A stretch of 64,000 bases of DNA from Liolophura sinensis (Eukaryota > Mollusca > Polyplacophora > Chitonida > Chitonidae): the NCBI RefSeq assembly GCF_032854445.1, contig NC_088299.1:12701608-12765607 (forward strand). Reading direction: 5' to 3'. The notes under the pieces are model-generated. The model did no database searches, was not told where the DNA came from, and worked only from the letters and a program-made list of their open reading frames with translations. Numbering within the stretch: position 1 is the stretch's first letter; each line of letters opens with the position of its first letter. A program made the translations under genes and the position numbers. This document shows, piece after piece, positions 1 to 11,496 of the stretch.

Positions 1-452
1 GATTATTAACAGGGGTTGGATGGAGCAAGAGCAGTAAAAGGGGCTGGATGGAACAAGAACACTGACAGAGGATTGATGGTAAAAGAACAGTAACAAGGGT
101 TGAATGGTACAAGATTATTAACAGGGGTTGGATGGAACAAGAGCAGTAAAAGGGCCTGGATGGAACAAGAACGAGATGACAGAGGTTTGACGGTAAAAGA
201 ACAGTGACAGGGCTTGAATGGTAGAAGATCAGTGACAGGGGTTGGATGGCACAAGAACAGTAACAGGGGTTGAATGGCACAAGAACAGCAGCAGGGGTTG
301 AATGGCACAAGAACAGTAACAGGGGTTGGATGGAACAAGAACAAGATGACGGGGGTTTGACGGTTAAAGAACAGTAACAGTGGTTGAATGGCACAAGAAC
401 AGTGACAGGGGTTGGATGGCCCAAGGACAGTGACAGGAGTTGGATCGTACAA
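1..452. repeat. Minisatellite, 27-30 bp unit
   Basis: About 15 imperfect copies of a unit built around 'aacaggggttggatggcaca' run from the window edge to about 450, so the array probably continues to the left. Copies differ by point changes (ttgaatgg, ttgatgg, ctggatgg) and by small indels. The minus strand is open for 148 codons only because the unit lacks stops in that frame; the peptide is repetitive and Pro/Cys/Leu-rich, and I do not regard it as a gene. Confidence 0.9.
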
Positions 453-497
453 GAAGTGTTTTTCGGACTGCAGCGTACAAAAGTTTAAGAAACCATT

Positions 498-681
498 AAA
501 TTATAATTTATTATATACGAGGGAAAGAAAATGAATGATATTCATTTTTTTAAATCAGTTTTAAATAAGACGACTTTTAAGAAATCCTCAAATTATAACT
601 TATTATATACCGGGCAAAGAAAATTAAGGATATTACTTTTTGAGTCAGTTATAAATAAGACGACTTTCAAACACCGAAAGT
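498..681. repeat. 92-bp tandem duplication
   Basis: Two copies start at 498 and 590 with 'aaattataa(t/c)ttattata' and both run through 'aataagacgacttt(t/c)aa'. They have diverged by substitutions and a few indels. The 86-codon plus-strand ORF across it (531-791) is repetitive in its first half and has no recognisable domain. Confidence 0.8.
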
Positions 682-2190
682 TTCTGGTGGCAGAGGTTTC
701 GTTTTTGATCTCCCACAGGTCTTACTGGGTTTTTTTGGCGACGTCTATCTGCACTCTCCGAGCTCTCGGGAAGAAAAGGCAATTAATGTAAACAAAGCCA
801 TGTGGCTTTGAATGCTTCATTATACTCCAAATCTCTCCCATGTTGTTTTAATTTCCTGACAAGAGAAAATTACGATGTTTCTCATCTAGCAGGGTTAATA
901 AAAAAAACGGACAGGCGACGGCGTGTGAAATTGTAAAAATAACTTTCCAGTTCACACACACTACAATTGCCACTCTTAGCTTACTCGGAGCAAGGTTCGG
1001 GTCACATTCGTCCCAGCCTTGTTCAATGCAATTAAACTTAAAGCAGGCAAAAGGTGAAATGTAGACAGTTTACCCAATTGTATTCGAACATGATACTTAT
1101 TACGGTTACATACACCAAGTGAGGATCCACACATAACACGGCACAGACGTCCGAAGTTCTGTTAACTGTCCAAGTTATACTGCCCTCTCTAAAACTGTTC
1201 TAAAGATAGAGAACATTAGCATGTTGATCAAACAGTACACTACGGTCAACATGTAGTGTGTTGACTTGGAATCAAAACTCTTTTATCTGTTCGATGAAAA
1301 CTGTAAATACGCCCAGTGAATACAGGCCAGTACAGCATTTACTGGAGGACAAAGTATAGTGATTTATTGTATGTAATCACTGTGCTTCAGTTTAGAGCAG
1401 TTTATCAAAGTTACATGATAGCGTACGACATTAAATAACGGTATTTTGAAATGATAAAATGGTCGAGTGGGTGTGGAAAGAACATATCTTCATTTGATCT
1501 ATTAAATGCCTAAGGGCTTGTTGACAAACCAAGAAACTGTTGGGCAGTTAGAGTGTATATACATGTCAGCCTGTTTAGCAATGGAAAGCAACATAATAGC
1601 TGTAAAATTGACAAACTCCTAGTCATTTAGAGCTGTGACACTTTCTTCAGTAAATTGATACAAAATATGGACCGTTAGACCTGTTCCTAAACTACCAGTG
1701 TTATGATGTTTCCTATGCACGTAGAGCATATATAGAGCAATGTAGCCATGTATACTTCACCCCGTCCTTTTTGTCAATCGTTAAGGGGACAGGGAGATCC
1801 ATCTTGGCAAGGCTTCAGTCGGGCCACGTTAACGCCTTGACCGACGCCTAACTCCTTTGGGAACACTTTCCACAGACGACTGCCAGTCTGTTTCTGGTGA
1901 TAAAGCTTAATTAGATTGAAATGCCACATTAACCACCAACTGGTCCATCAGTCAGACTTGACCCCTGGGCTTACTTATCTGACTAGAAGACATTACAAAA
2001 CTATATGTATGCACTTTGCTTTGGGTGCCCCGCAATGTTGAGACGGTTACCGCATTACGCTTTAGACCATTTGCGTCCTCACAACGTGTTGTCGGCTTGG
2101 ATATATCTGAGATGTAAACAAAAACAGAAGCATAGTTATTGTCATCACTTGGCGAACAAAGGAGTAAATTGGAAAAGTAACCGATGACAT
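682..2190. other. Unassigned AT-rich sequence
   Basis: No long ORF, tRNA-like box, terminal repeat or tandem structure was recognised here. Short ORFs at 1952-2251 (minus) and 2005-2187 (plus) have no family resemblance that I can see. Confidence 0.5.
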
Positions 2191-2194
2191 TGGA

Positions 2195-2590
2195 AGGTGA
2201 CCGATTAAGGCTTATTTCACTGGTTACGTGTGACCATTTGTCAGCTTTCACACTATCGTCGCTGCTCTGGTTTTACTCTCTATGCTGTACGTCTATCACA
2301 CTGTCCTTGCTGCTCTGGTTTTATTCACTATGCTGTACGTTTATCACACTGTCGTCGCTGCTCTGGTTTTACTCTTTATGCTGTACGTTTATCACACTGT
2401 CGTCGCTGCTCCGGATTTACTCTCTATGCTGTACGTTTATCACACTGTCGTCGCTGCTCAAGTTTTACTCTCTATGTTGTACGTTTATCACACTGTCGTT
2501 GCTGTTCTGGTTTTACTCTCAATGCTGTATGTCTATTACACTGTCGTCGCTGCTATGGTTTTACTCTCTATGCAGTACGTCCTTAATTAT
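2195..2590 (+). repeat. Repeat C copy with expanded 48-bp tandem array
   Basis: The left part (2195-2255) matches dispersed repeat C: a 'ggttacgtgtgaccatttg' block followed by 'cacactatcgtcgctgctct'. The end of that repeat is then iterated about seven times as a 48-bp unit made of 'cacactgtcgtcgctgctct' plus 'ggttttactctctatgctgt' plus 'acgtttat'. Because 48 is divisible by three, all three plus frames stay open (142, 118 and 124 codons), each reading a 16-residue periodic peptide. These ORFs are by-products of the array. Confidence 0.88.
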
Positions 2591-3770
2591 GTTTATCACA
2601 TGGCAGATGTAAATTTTATGTATGTATGCTGGTGGAATACATGGGACCTCGAATGAACTTCATATAAGACCACGTGAACTGCTATATACGCTCTATGAAC
2701 TGCTACATGTAATTACCATCATGTCCCTAACACCTTTGCAGGTTAGGGACTTTCTGTGGTTTCATACCGATCAGATGTACATCTGCATGAGTTGCATTTT
2801 ACGTAGTACTTAACATTTTTTTAGTTTTATGAAGACGAGGAGATCATTGTGTATGTGTGTACACATAATATGTCGTCTTGAAGCAGGATGAGTATTGTGC
2901 CGAAGAAATCAGAAATGACACCTCTCCTAGTCACATTATACTGATGCCCGATCAGCCATTCCAGGTTCCCTGTTCTATCCTCTCAGTGCAAGCGAAGTGC
3001 CATTTCTAAAGTGTTTGTATATGACTCTACCCGTGTTTGATCCCGAGTGTGTCCACTTTGAAGCGGAGGTTATAGGATTGAACCACCATCTGGAATATGT
3101 TATAGTTGCTGACCACAAACCGATCACCCAAAAGAGAACGACTGAGTACAATCTTATATACGGTAACGTAAATCTTTACGTAATTGACAAATCTGTAATC
3201 GTTTAGCTAAATTGCTAAATAATTATTAAAATGTCAGCCCAAATATGAAGTCCAAATATGTAAATATGCAGCATGGTATACTTACGCTGGTGGTATACAA
3301 ACCATGGAAGCTAAAGTTATTTTACATCTCACCCTTCAGGGCAACTTTCAGTGCAGCTGTCCTTGACTATATATTATTCCATAACTCATTTTCCATGAAT
3401 TCTTTTAAAGGCAGCGTTTTAAGGCGATTCGGAGGTTCAAGGTTTACTACACGTATACTTATGCAATCTGAGTGCAGCTGGGCTTTGTTTCTTCACAAAT
3501 AAATTGAAATTGACTTAAGGCACTAAATATAAAAGTGGAAATGTAGCTCATATACTCAGTGATTTATTAACATATATAGCTTTTTGGATTTCTGTTCTAT
3601 ATACGGAACTAGTAAACACTAAGGAATGATTTATGAGATTGGTTAGCTGTGTTTCCTGCGTTTGACAGGCCACACGCGGAGAGCCTGGACATGAAAAAAA
3701 CATTCTATAGAGTGGCAGACAAGTAAATTCGAGACGAGACATAAAGTTCAGCTATGTTGTCTTATATGTT
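2591..3770. other. Unassigned sequence
   Basis: Only short ORFs (the longest is 85 codons at 3245-3502) with no recognisable motif. No repeat family seen. Confidence 0.45.
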
Positions 3771-3774
3771 TAAT

Positions 3775-3931
3775 TATGTTATTTCGCCGGTTACGCGTGA
3801 CCTTGTATGATACTGTTGTCTGCTTCAGTTGGTTAATGCACTGTTCCCACCATAATGCTGACAGCCGTCGTATAAGTGAAATATTTTCGAGTACGGCCTA
3901 AAGAACCAATTAAATAAATAAATGAAATAAA
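3775..3931 (+). mobile_element. Repeat C fragment fused to an internally deleted SINE A
   Basis: The stretch 3775-3822 matches the repeat C block (gccggttacgcgtgacc ... actgttgtc). It runs directly into SINE A: a shortened tRNA-like head (cttcagttggttaatgc), then the conserved tail (cccaccataatgctgacagc, gtcgtataagtgaaatattt) and an ataaataaatgaaataaa end. Roughly 150 bases of the SINE centre are missing relative to the copy at 35228. Confidence 0.75.
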
Positions 3932-4260
3932 GGCAGTGTTCTTGCCCTGGCGGATTGGTGCATGGGCAATGATGTCCCAAGTTCGAATCCAGTTCTCACT
4001 GGTTCGTTTGCGTGTTTGAATCGGGAGCTTTGTCAGGTACATGGTGAAGAGCGGTTGTGTATGTGGAACATGATTTTATCGCAAAGCAATGTTTGCTCAT
4101 GGCTATAGCGGCTCATCTGTTGCTGGGAGTAAAATTGCCTGAGGAGATCTAGTTGTCTCAGATGTTTAGAACACTGGCTCCCTCTGGCTGTATGCCACGC
4201 CTTTGACCAGAGCGATCGATTGTTTGAATCCAGCTCTTGTTCTGTCGCCTGTGGGGTGAG
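3932..4260 (+). repeat. Fragments with tRNA-like B boxes
   Basis: Two Pol III B-box-like strings are present: 'aagttcgaatccagttc' near 3980 and 'gattgtttgaatccagc' near 4220. They suggest decayed tRNA-derived SINE heads. Neither folds by eye into a full tRNA, and no matching A box at the right distance is convincing. Confidence 0.4.
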
Positions 4261-4765
4261 ACAGAGACTAAAATGAAGTAATATCAGTTGAAAGATCAGA
4301 ACTGCCCAGGAAAACAGTTCGAATCTTTCCAACCGAATAAAATGGTAAGTTGTGATTCTACGGTGGTCAGTGAAGACTCCGAGGGTATCAGACCCCATCG
4401 ACCAATGCACTTATAGATCTATATGTATATCGGTTTTGATTGACGGAATCTAACAGTCTCTGTGTGTTAAGTGGCATAAGCCTGATGTGATATCACTGGT
4501 CCCAACATGGTCAGAAAAGGTTAGCGTAGAACCCAAAGTTTGAAGTGTGTATTACTAAATTGGGGCAATTCTGAAAATAAATCGAACTATTTTTAGGCAC
4601 AGTATTTAATGATCTTTCATCTGACATATTTCACGTTAGTGTTTAAGCCCCTTTAAGTCATCACATATCATTTGAAATTGTCATAGAGTTGACGACCGTG
4701 TATGTTAAGGAGCAAGCATGAAATTTATTCGCAGCGTAGCTCAAGTACTATAAATACTAAAAAAA

Positions 4766-4997
4766 CATAATGTGTTAATTTTAACAGAAACCCTTTTGTC
4801 TCAGTGATGTTAGAATGTATTCTGTTATTATAACAGAACCATGTGTCATCTTCAACATAATATTCTGTTAGTTTAATACCATGTTTACATTAATTTAATA
4901 GAGAAAGTGTGTTATTTTTAACAGAATAATATGACAAAATAGCAGAGTACATTCTGGCATCACTCGGACAACAGATTTTCTGTTAAATTTAACTGAT
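4766..4997. mobile_element. Candidate MITE with TTAATTTTAACAGAAA-like termini
   Basis: The left end (about 4770-4790, 'tgtgttaattttaacagaaa') and right end (about 4974-4995, 'ttttctgttaaatttaact') are imperfect inverted repeats. The interior carries further copies of the palindromic 'ttctgtta...taacagaa' theme. The size, AT-richness and lack of an ORF suit a non-autonomous DNA transposon. No target duplication was confirmed. Confidence 0.5.
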
Positions 4998-5019
4998 TTT
5001 ATATTTATTTACAATCAAC

Positions 5020-5394
5020 TCATTTAAATACATTTCGAAATGTATACATTCGTACAACCGTCTTTGCTCCTATCACCCAGGTCAATGCGTTATACGAAGC
5101 TTTTTCGAGCAAGTTAGCAAACAGCAGTTTCAAAACGTCAGACAAATTACTGAACATTTGACTGACGGTGTCTTTTATCTCAATTATCTTAATTAAGTGT
5201 TTTGTCTGAGCCACCCTGGGGGCGTGGAGGGACGGAGGGGCACACTCCATCCTGACTGTTTCCATATGACCCGCCAAACACAACCCCGAGGTATCGTTTA
5301 CAACCCACTGCGGTTTGGAAACTCCTCCGACTGAAGCCAATGTCGGCTCATCGGATTTATACATCGAATCAGGTTGTATCTGATCTCTAGCCAC
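5020..5394 (-). CDS. Possible terminal exon, unknown protein
   Basis: A 124-codon minus-strand ORF that is not repetitive. The C-terminal half contains an amphipathic, Leu-rich stretch (VSQMFSNLSDVLKLLFANLL). Just after its stop codon, on the minus strand, lies an AATAAA signal (within 'gttgattgtaaataaatata'). These features would suit a last coding exon, but I recognise no family, the 5' splice acceptor is not obvious, and a chance ORF is equally possible. Confidence 0.2.
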   Translation of the reverse strand: MARDQIQPDSMYKSDEPTLASVGGVSKPQWVVNDTSGLCLAGHMETVRMECAPPSLHAPRVAQTKHLIKIIEIKDTVSQMFSNLSDVLKLLFANLLEKASYNALTWVIGAKTVVRMYTFRNVFK

Positions 5395-5399
5395 TTGAA

Positions 5400-6105
5400 A
5401 CTTCCCCTCTGCTTGTCCCCTGTCATGATTAATTTACCGTTATTAATAAACAAGACCGGCGTGGGAGGATATATTCAGTGTCTAATCGGAACCAGACTTA
5501 GACTTCATGAAGGGATAAGAGGGAAGTACGAATGCTGTTTGCCATTAAAGTTTCCGAAAAAGCTAAAAATACTTCCTCGCCGGTCGCCGGAAGCTCCCAC
5601 TGACTTCTAATCTTAAACTAAGTCATTTTTCTCACACCAGATTTAGTATTAGACCTACATAAAGCGGACCAAAAAAAAAATCTATCGACAGCCTAACAGC
5701 CAACGGTTCGTCAATTGCTAGCTATTATAAATAAAGGCACCATCTCGTACAGTTGACACTATATATACATGTAGATAGATATACTGTCCTACAGCACATC
5801 AGTAAAGTAATCCGCAAAATTCTTCAGATAATGCACATCAGTCCAATATATATATGTATGGCGAGTTTTGCATATTTGAAATAGCGGAGCTAATACTTGT
5901 ATATACATGATGAGAAATAGTTAATGTCGGCACATCACTACATATGTATGTTTACATTGTCGTTGGTGCAAGCCAACTTCGTGGGGTTAAAATGACTAAT
6001 AGTACCCAGGCTTGTACCTTATCACCTCGTGAGAGCTGAGGTCACCAGCTCAGATCTGTGACATACGACGGGAGTATATATTCAGTTCTGTCCCCAAGTT
6101 ATATG
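5400..6105. other. Unassigned sequence
   Basis: No recognisable coding, RNA or repeat structure. A 78-codon ORF at 5374-5610 overlaps the opposite-strand candidate exon and has no family resemblance. Confidence 0.4.
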
Positions 6106-6335
6106 TATACACTCTAAAAACGCAAATGTTGTAATGTAAATGTTTTCTGGATGGTACAGATGAGAGAGCGTGTTAAATGCTGTAAAATATGAGTGCTAAA
6201 ATCTGAAAGTGTCGCCCGGCGTACTGACTGTTTGCACGAATGTTAGAGATCGAACATTCATAATGCTGAACACAACATGAAAGTGTTTGACGTAAATTAG
6301 CGTTAAAATTACAACATTTTTAAATTAATTTGCAA
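6106..6335. mobile_element. Candidate MITE
   Basis: 'aaatgttgtaat' at 6124-6135 and its perfect reverse complement 'attacaacattt' at 6308-6319 bracket about 170 bases without an ORF. Pairing extends imperfectly on both sides. The left margin has a 'cactctaaaaa' motif. No target duplication was found, so this remains tentative. Confidence 0.4.
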
Positions 6336-7840
6336 AGTTTTCAATTTCTAAAACTTTACAAAGTGTTCACCTATCATTACAAATACTTTCCGTACTCCAC
6401 CACTGCGGAACAAAATCTTTATTTAACATCATTAAAGCTACACATAAGATTTTAGTCTTAAGAGAGTATTAATGAACCAATGAACACGTTTTGCGTCATT
6501 TTAAAGAACGCACGAAAAAGCACCGATGATTGATGATTACATGATTTTAATGTACACCACATGATATGAATCATAGTCCATTTTTGCTTCTTTTTTTTTT
6601 TTGCCGGACAGCATGCACGCAACTCTTTTTGAAATTTTATTCCGAAATGCTGCAATAGCAACTGACAAGTCTAGTTAACGTTTCTCTATATATGAGTTAG
6701 CAAGGTATCATGTGACAGACTGATTTGCAGATAAAGAGAACTACTTTCTGTATGAATTCCAAAATGACTTATCAAGTGAGAGATTTTCATGTTCACTTGC
6801 AGTAGCCAGGCCTAATGCATATTCATGTCTCATTTCTGATTACACGGCTGCATGAGTCAAGTTCAAATATTTAAATAGTGGCTTGTCCTGCACTGGTATG
6901 TGGACTAACGGTGACCAATCAAACCAGACAAATAATGCTACCTCGCCGGTCAAAGGTCGATGGCCCTCAGATCCACTGACACACTCCTCACAGGACATGG
7001 GCCGCTCTCTAGCTCACTTTACATCACTGTCACCACGAGCCGATTTCGTATTGCTGGCCCGCGGTCGTTGTAAATAGACATGGGGTGATGTCAGAGAAGG
7101 TAAAAACATTTTACTTCAGTTGATATTTGCTATAGACGCATTCCGTGTTATTGAAATGCTGCAGAACACATGCGAGGAACTTCGCACTAATTTGTCGCAC
7201 GGCGACGAAAGGTCAAGTTTGCAAAGTGGTGGCAGCTATGTAAAGACCGGCTCGTACGGTGTGAGGAGTATGAGCCACTGAAGCGCCCAAGTAATAGTTG
7301 CAAGATAAACGAAGAGCGACCTTATTTTTGGTTCATTGGGTAAGACCATTGTGATTTACACGCTGTTTGCTCATAGAATTACTTTCACGAATTCTTGGAA
7401 CCGGTAATCTTTGGAGTGAAGCCAATAAACGCCTTAGTACCGTATTAGATTACATGCCCATTTTGATAATCTGCTTTTAATCTGCATTCACAATTATACA
7501 CTGGTTTACTAATTCGTATTGATGAATTATATTTATCCGAAATTACTAGTTACATAATTCACTTATTCCAGAATACATGTGCGTTATTTGGGATTTTTGA
7601 TTACGTACAAGAGATAATAGATAGTTAATGCGATCTTAAAATCAATGAATATATATGCATGTAGATACACATTGTCAATTTCTGGCAAGTAAATTGCGAA
7701 TAATCTGTAAATACAACGGTTTAGCAAAATAGCAAACTTTATCTGATTGGGCTCTAGCAGAGTGATTCTTTAAGTTCTCAGGGATTGCAGGAGACTCGCA
7801 AGGCTTTGTATTTCTGTACGATTAATATGTGTTTCTTTAT
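6336..7840. other. Unassigned sequence
   Basis: Mostly AT-rich. A more GC-rich patch at about 6880-7080 has a 64-codon plus-strand ORF without recognisable motif. No repeat family was identified. Confidence 0.4.
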
Positions 7841-7841
7841 A

Positions 7842-8035
7842 ATTTATTCATTTATTTATTTGATTGGTGTTTTACGCCGCACTCAAGAATATTTCACTTA
7901 TACGACAGCGGCCAGCATTATGGTGGGAGGAAACCGGGCAGAACCCGGGGGAAGCGCACGACCATCCGCAGGTTGCTGGAAGACCTTCCCACATACAGCT
8001 AAAGAGGAAGCCAGTCCGGAAGCTTTAAGTCTGGA
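7842..8035 (-). mobile_element. SINE A, 5'-truncated copy
   Basis: Read on the minus strand this holds the SINE A body and tail. On the plus strand it appears as 'atttatttatttgattggtg', then 'actcaagaatatttcactta', then 'gcattatggtgggaggaaac', and ends around 'agaggaagccagtccgg'. The tRNA-like head is missing. The body matches the full copy at 35228-35485 closely. Confidence 0.88.
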
Positions 8036-8297
8036 GGTTTGTAAGGTTTACTGAGGAAAATTGGTGGTTTATAAAAAATAAATGAACAATTAAGATTCAT
8101 TATAGCGGAGTGTTCTCATTTCTAAGGGAACATGCTGACTTCCGGTTACTGTATGATGCGAAGAGAAAACGAGGTCTATCATCGTAAAAATACCAAACAC
8201 ATTTAATTTACACTATGTGCTCAATGCTCATAAACCACTGTTTTGTTTTCACTGTGTATTTGTCGACATTATACTATAATATCATTTTTGGTGTCAG

Positions 8298-8431
8298 ATT
8301 CCGTCCTCATGATGCCTGAATGCGCACGATCTGAATCAATGCGCTTTGCGGCCTTAGGAGGTTTTTCAAAGATTTCTCCCAAGGGGAACGTTGGTAACGG
8401 TCCCTTCTACTCTGATCCCCAGTGTTCATGA
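8298..8431 (+). CDS. Possible short terminal exon, unknown
   Basis: A plausible splice acceptor (tttttggtgtcag) is followed by 44 codons ending in TGA, with a non-repetitive peptide that includes RFAALGGFSKISPKGNVGNG. Codon choice is more mixed and GC-rich than its surroundings. No domain is recognised and no partner exon was found, so it may be chance. Confidence 0.2.
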
Positions 8432-9014
8432 AATATTATCACCAATGAAAGCCCTGAACAACAAAAATTCAATTACAACACCCATAATGAAATCATCTAT
8501 CCAAAGCATACATGTCCTCAGTGGTGTTGCTTTTATTTAGTCCTAGTGCGGTTCTATTTTCAGGGAATTAAAGGTAAAACCATTGCAGAAAGAAGGCTTG
8601 AGGTGATCGATTGAAGCCATTAATCTGGAATTTCCTCTAATGTGGTATGGTTCTTCTAACGTGTTAAGCGGCACAGATACAAACTGTCAGGATCCCCAAA
8701 AAGAAAGCCCTGTATCTTATAAGGCCTCCCGCAATAGTTTTTGCGGACAAACCCCCTGTTTTTTGTAACAACAATCAGCCTGCGCATGTAAGCCGGAGAG
8801 GTTTCTTTTCTTCTGGGAGGATATCACGCAACACTGGCTTTTTCCAGAAAAAAATCTTCAACTGTTTTCTTAAGGGCAATGTATACAAAATAAAACTGCA
8901 CCATTTCATTACAAAAATAAAGCAAGTACGAATGCAGCACAAAGCCGACAAACGTGAATTAAGTAATAAACAGCCAAATCAGTTGTTGCAGTTTACACAG
9001 CCAAAAGAATGCTT

Positions 9015-9165
9015 ACCAAGTTTAACCTGCGGATGGTGGTGAGTTTCCCCCGGGTTCTGCCCGGTTTCCTCCCACCATGATGTTGGCTGCCGCCGTATAA
9101 GTGAAATATTCTTGAGTTCGGCGTAAAAATACCAGTCAAATAAACAAATAAATCAATCAAATGCC
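9015..9165 (+). mobile_element. SINE A, 3' half
   Basis: Begins near 'aacctgcggatggtggtgag', continues through 'ctgcccggtttcctcccacc' and 'gccgtataagtgaaatattc', and ends in 'aataaacaaataaatcaatc'. It is a truncated copy lacking the tRNA-like head. Confidence 0.88.
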
Positions 9166-10230
9166 ATGCATTTCTACCCTGTAACGTCATTCCCTTCTCC
9201 CTATGAGTGTTTCCTTGCATGACTTCGATCGCAAAGTGTTTCTATTTCAACCTTTAATGTCGAACATTTCACCTATACGATGGTTGACATTTTCTTGTGA
9301 AACCGCATTCGCCCGAGTTTCACTCAGAAAGAGGCCAATTTTTCGAGACAAGGGTCAGATTTTCACCGTTAACGCGCGCTTAATGTGCACGGTTCTTGCC
9401 CGATATGGACAGCCTCCTGTCAGAGATAAGGAGAGATCAGTGCAGACAGGATTCAAAGGCATCATTAACCGCCATGGCTTTGCGTGGAACATCTTGTAAT
9501 TCATTATTGTTTAAAATGGTCTAATGAGTGCATCATACACTGTGACAACACTGGCATTGGACCTGTGCACGTCTCGTCCAAATTTCCTCTTAAACACTGG
9601 CAAATTTACATTTTTTCCCTTGGGTTTGACATTATAATTTCCGTTATTTCAGGAGGGGTTTTCATAGGAGGTTGATTCCTACGTTGTCGTATAGTTGTCG
9701 AGCAGCTTCACTATCATACACCCTAGGCTTCATAAGCCAGCTAAGTACAGTAAACTTACACCATGCACAATTGTACCGGACTTGTACTACATGTACTGCA
9801 TAAATATATACATAGACATGAATAATATTGTGAGTATTGTCAAAATGGCCACCAATAAATCTGACCACCTTCGTATGAGTGAAAAAGTCTTGAGAATGGC
9901 GCCAAACAGCAAGTAAGCATGAAATAAAGAAATGTAAACCAAATGCAAATATAATAGAGCAACATGAACTATTTCACAAAAACAAACAACTACTGTAGGT
10001 CTACATTATTGGCTTAGCATCAAATTTCTGTGAGGTCAGACCCCTATACAGCATAGGCTACTGATTGTAAATTGACAGACAAAAGAGAGCTGTTCATCCA
10101 CAGAAAATGCATCGTCTAGTTCAATTATGCGAGCAAATTTCATTGTTAAATGCAGCATTTGTTGTGAAAGTATGATATTGCGAACTGCATATGGTCAGAC
10201 TAGACTCGCGTTAAAGTCATCAATGAACGT
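9166..10230. other. Unassigned sequence
   Basis: Contains a 98-codon plus ORF (9203-9499) and a 73-codon ORF (9695-9916), both non-repetitive but without recognisable motifs or convincing splice context. Confidence 0.35.
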
Positions 10231-10231
10231 G

Positions 10232-10493
10232 CTATATATTTATTTATTTGGTTGGTCTTTTTCGCTGTACTTAAGAAAATTTCACTTAAACGGCGGAGGC
10301 CAGTATTGAGGTGGGAGGAAACCGTGTAGAGCCAGTGGGGAAAACCCAGGACCATCCGCAGGTTTCTGAAAGACCTTCTCACGTACGGCCGAAAATGAAA
10401 CCAGCATGAACTGGACTTACAGCGAGTGCAATGGTGACAGGCTCATGTGTTAATGCGCTGCGCTAGCAACCTCGGCAACGGAGCCACAACGTG
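10232..10493 (-). mobile_element. SINE A, near full-length diverged copy
   Basis: Minus-strand copy. On the plus strand the tail (tatttatttatttggttggt) comes first, then 'gtgggaggaaaccgtgtaga', 'gaccatccgcaggtttctga', and the tRNA-like head with 'gcgctgcgctagcaacctcg' and 'gagccac'. It has diverged from the 35228 copy by scattered substitutions. Confidence 0.85.
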
Positions 10494-10559
10494 GCATGTA
10501 AGGAAATTTGTGAATTGATACTAGTTAAGAATTTACATGAACAGGAATACGTCAAGTGA

Positions 10560-10665
10560 AGTAAATTGACAAGAGGTAGACCTTAACCAGTTAGGCGTGA
10601 CCATTGCGTAATTCTAACTGTGGACCTGCTCTGATTTTACTTTTAACGCCGTTGTGTTTTATATT
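10560..10665 (+). repeat. Repeat C copy, diverged
   Basis: Shows the repeat C order: 'gttaggcgtgaccattgc', then 'ctgctctgattttactttta' and 'ttgtgttttatatta'. It lies about 70 bases from a SINE A copy, an association seen several times in this window. Confidence 0.55.
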
Positions 10666-10749
10666 AATATACAGCCTTTAAAACAACATATGCCTTGGCT
10701 CAACTAGTGACTGATAGTTTGTATAGTCACAGACAACTAAATATTGAGC

Positions 10750-10895
10750 AGTGGTGTCTTAGGTTCGAACCAGTTCAGGCTCATTCGGCTGTGTGATTAA
10801 CCCAGGATTTTTGTTGAATATTTCTGCTGGACTCTGACCGGTTTTAAACTTGAACATGGCGTATAAAGCATTAATTAAATATGTAAGTAAATAAA
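10750..10895 (+). repeat. tRNA-like B box with SINE-like tail
   Basis: 'taggttcgaaccagttcagg' resembles a Pol III B box, and about 100 bases later an AT-rich 'aattaaatatgtaagtaaat' tail follows. It is probably a strongly decayed SINE. Confidence 0.4.
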
Positions 10896-11496
10896 TATAT
10901 AATGAACAGACAGATATGGTACTTTGAAATAAATAAAGCAAAGGTTACTGGCATTCTCTGAAGGATCTAATCACCTACACCTGGGCCAGGATTTGGGATA
11001 TTCAACTATCTTGGATAAGTTTCCTAATGGATTAGACACAATACTTTCGACTGTCTGGAAACTAGTCGTAAGTCTATAGATAATGCGATAATTCGAATAA
11101 TATTACGTTACCAGTTCCCACTTGGGTCCAGAGGATAGAGTACCTGGTTTTACCGTTAGCCTCTCAGAGCAGGTACATCAGTAATTATTCATTTTAATGG
11201 AATCACTGTTACAGTGGAAACCATTGCATTTTGAGAAGAAGAGTTAACGGATAAAGATAGAGATGATCTGACTTGATATCCTACTTCTTAACCGTTTGGA
11301 ATGAGTAGGCTAAATATTTATGCCATATTTTGCACGTGCAACATACGAAAAACATTGATTTTCGATCCTAATTAACGAAAGTTACTAAAACCACACATGG
11401 CGATGTCCCGTCGGTTTTAGAAGTTATTATTGACTCAAATCAATTCCACAGCAGCAATTTGTGCGTGTATGTTACATAGAATGGAAGCCAGATACG

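Noticed and set aside
6-452. 148-codon minus-strand ORF
   Set aside because: It lies wholly in a minisatellite, and the peptide is a direct readout of the repeat.
2184-2656. Three overlapping plus-strand ORFs, apparently membrane-like
   Set aside because: The hydrophobic periodic peptides come from the 48-bp tandem unit in all three frames.
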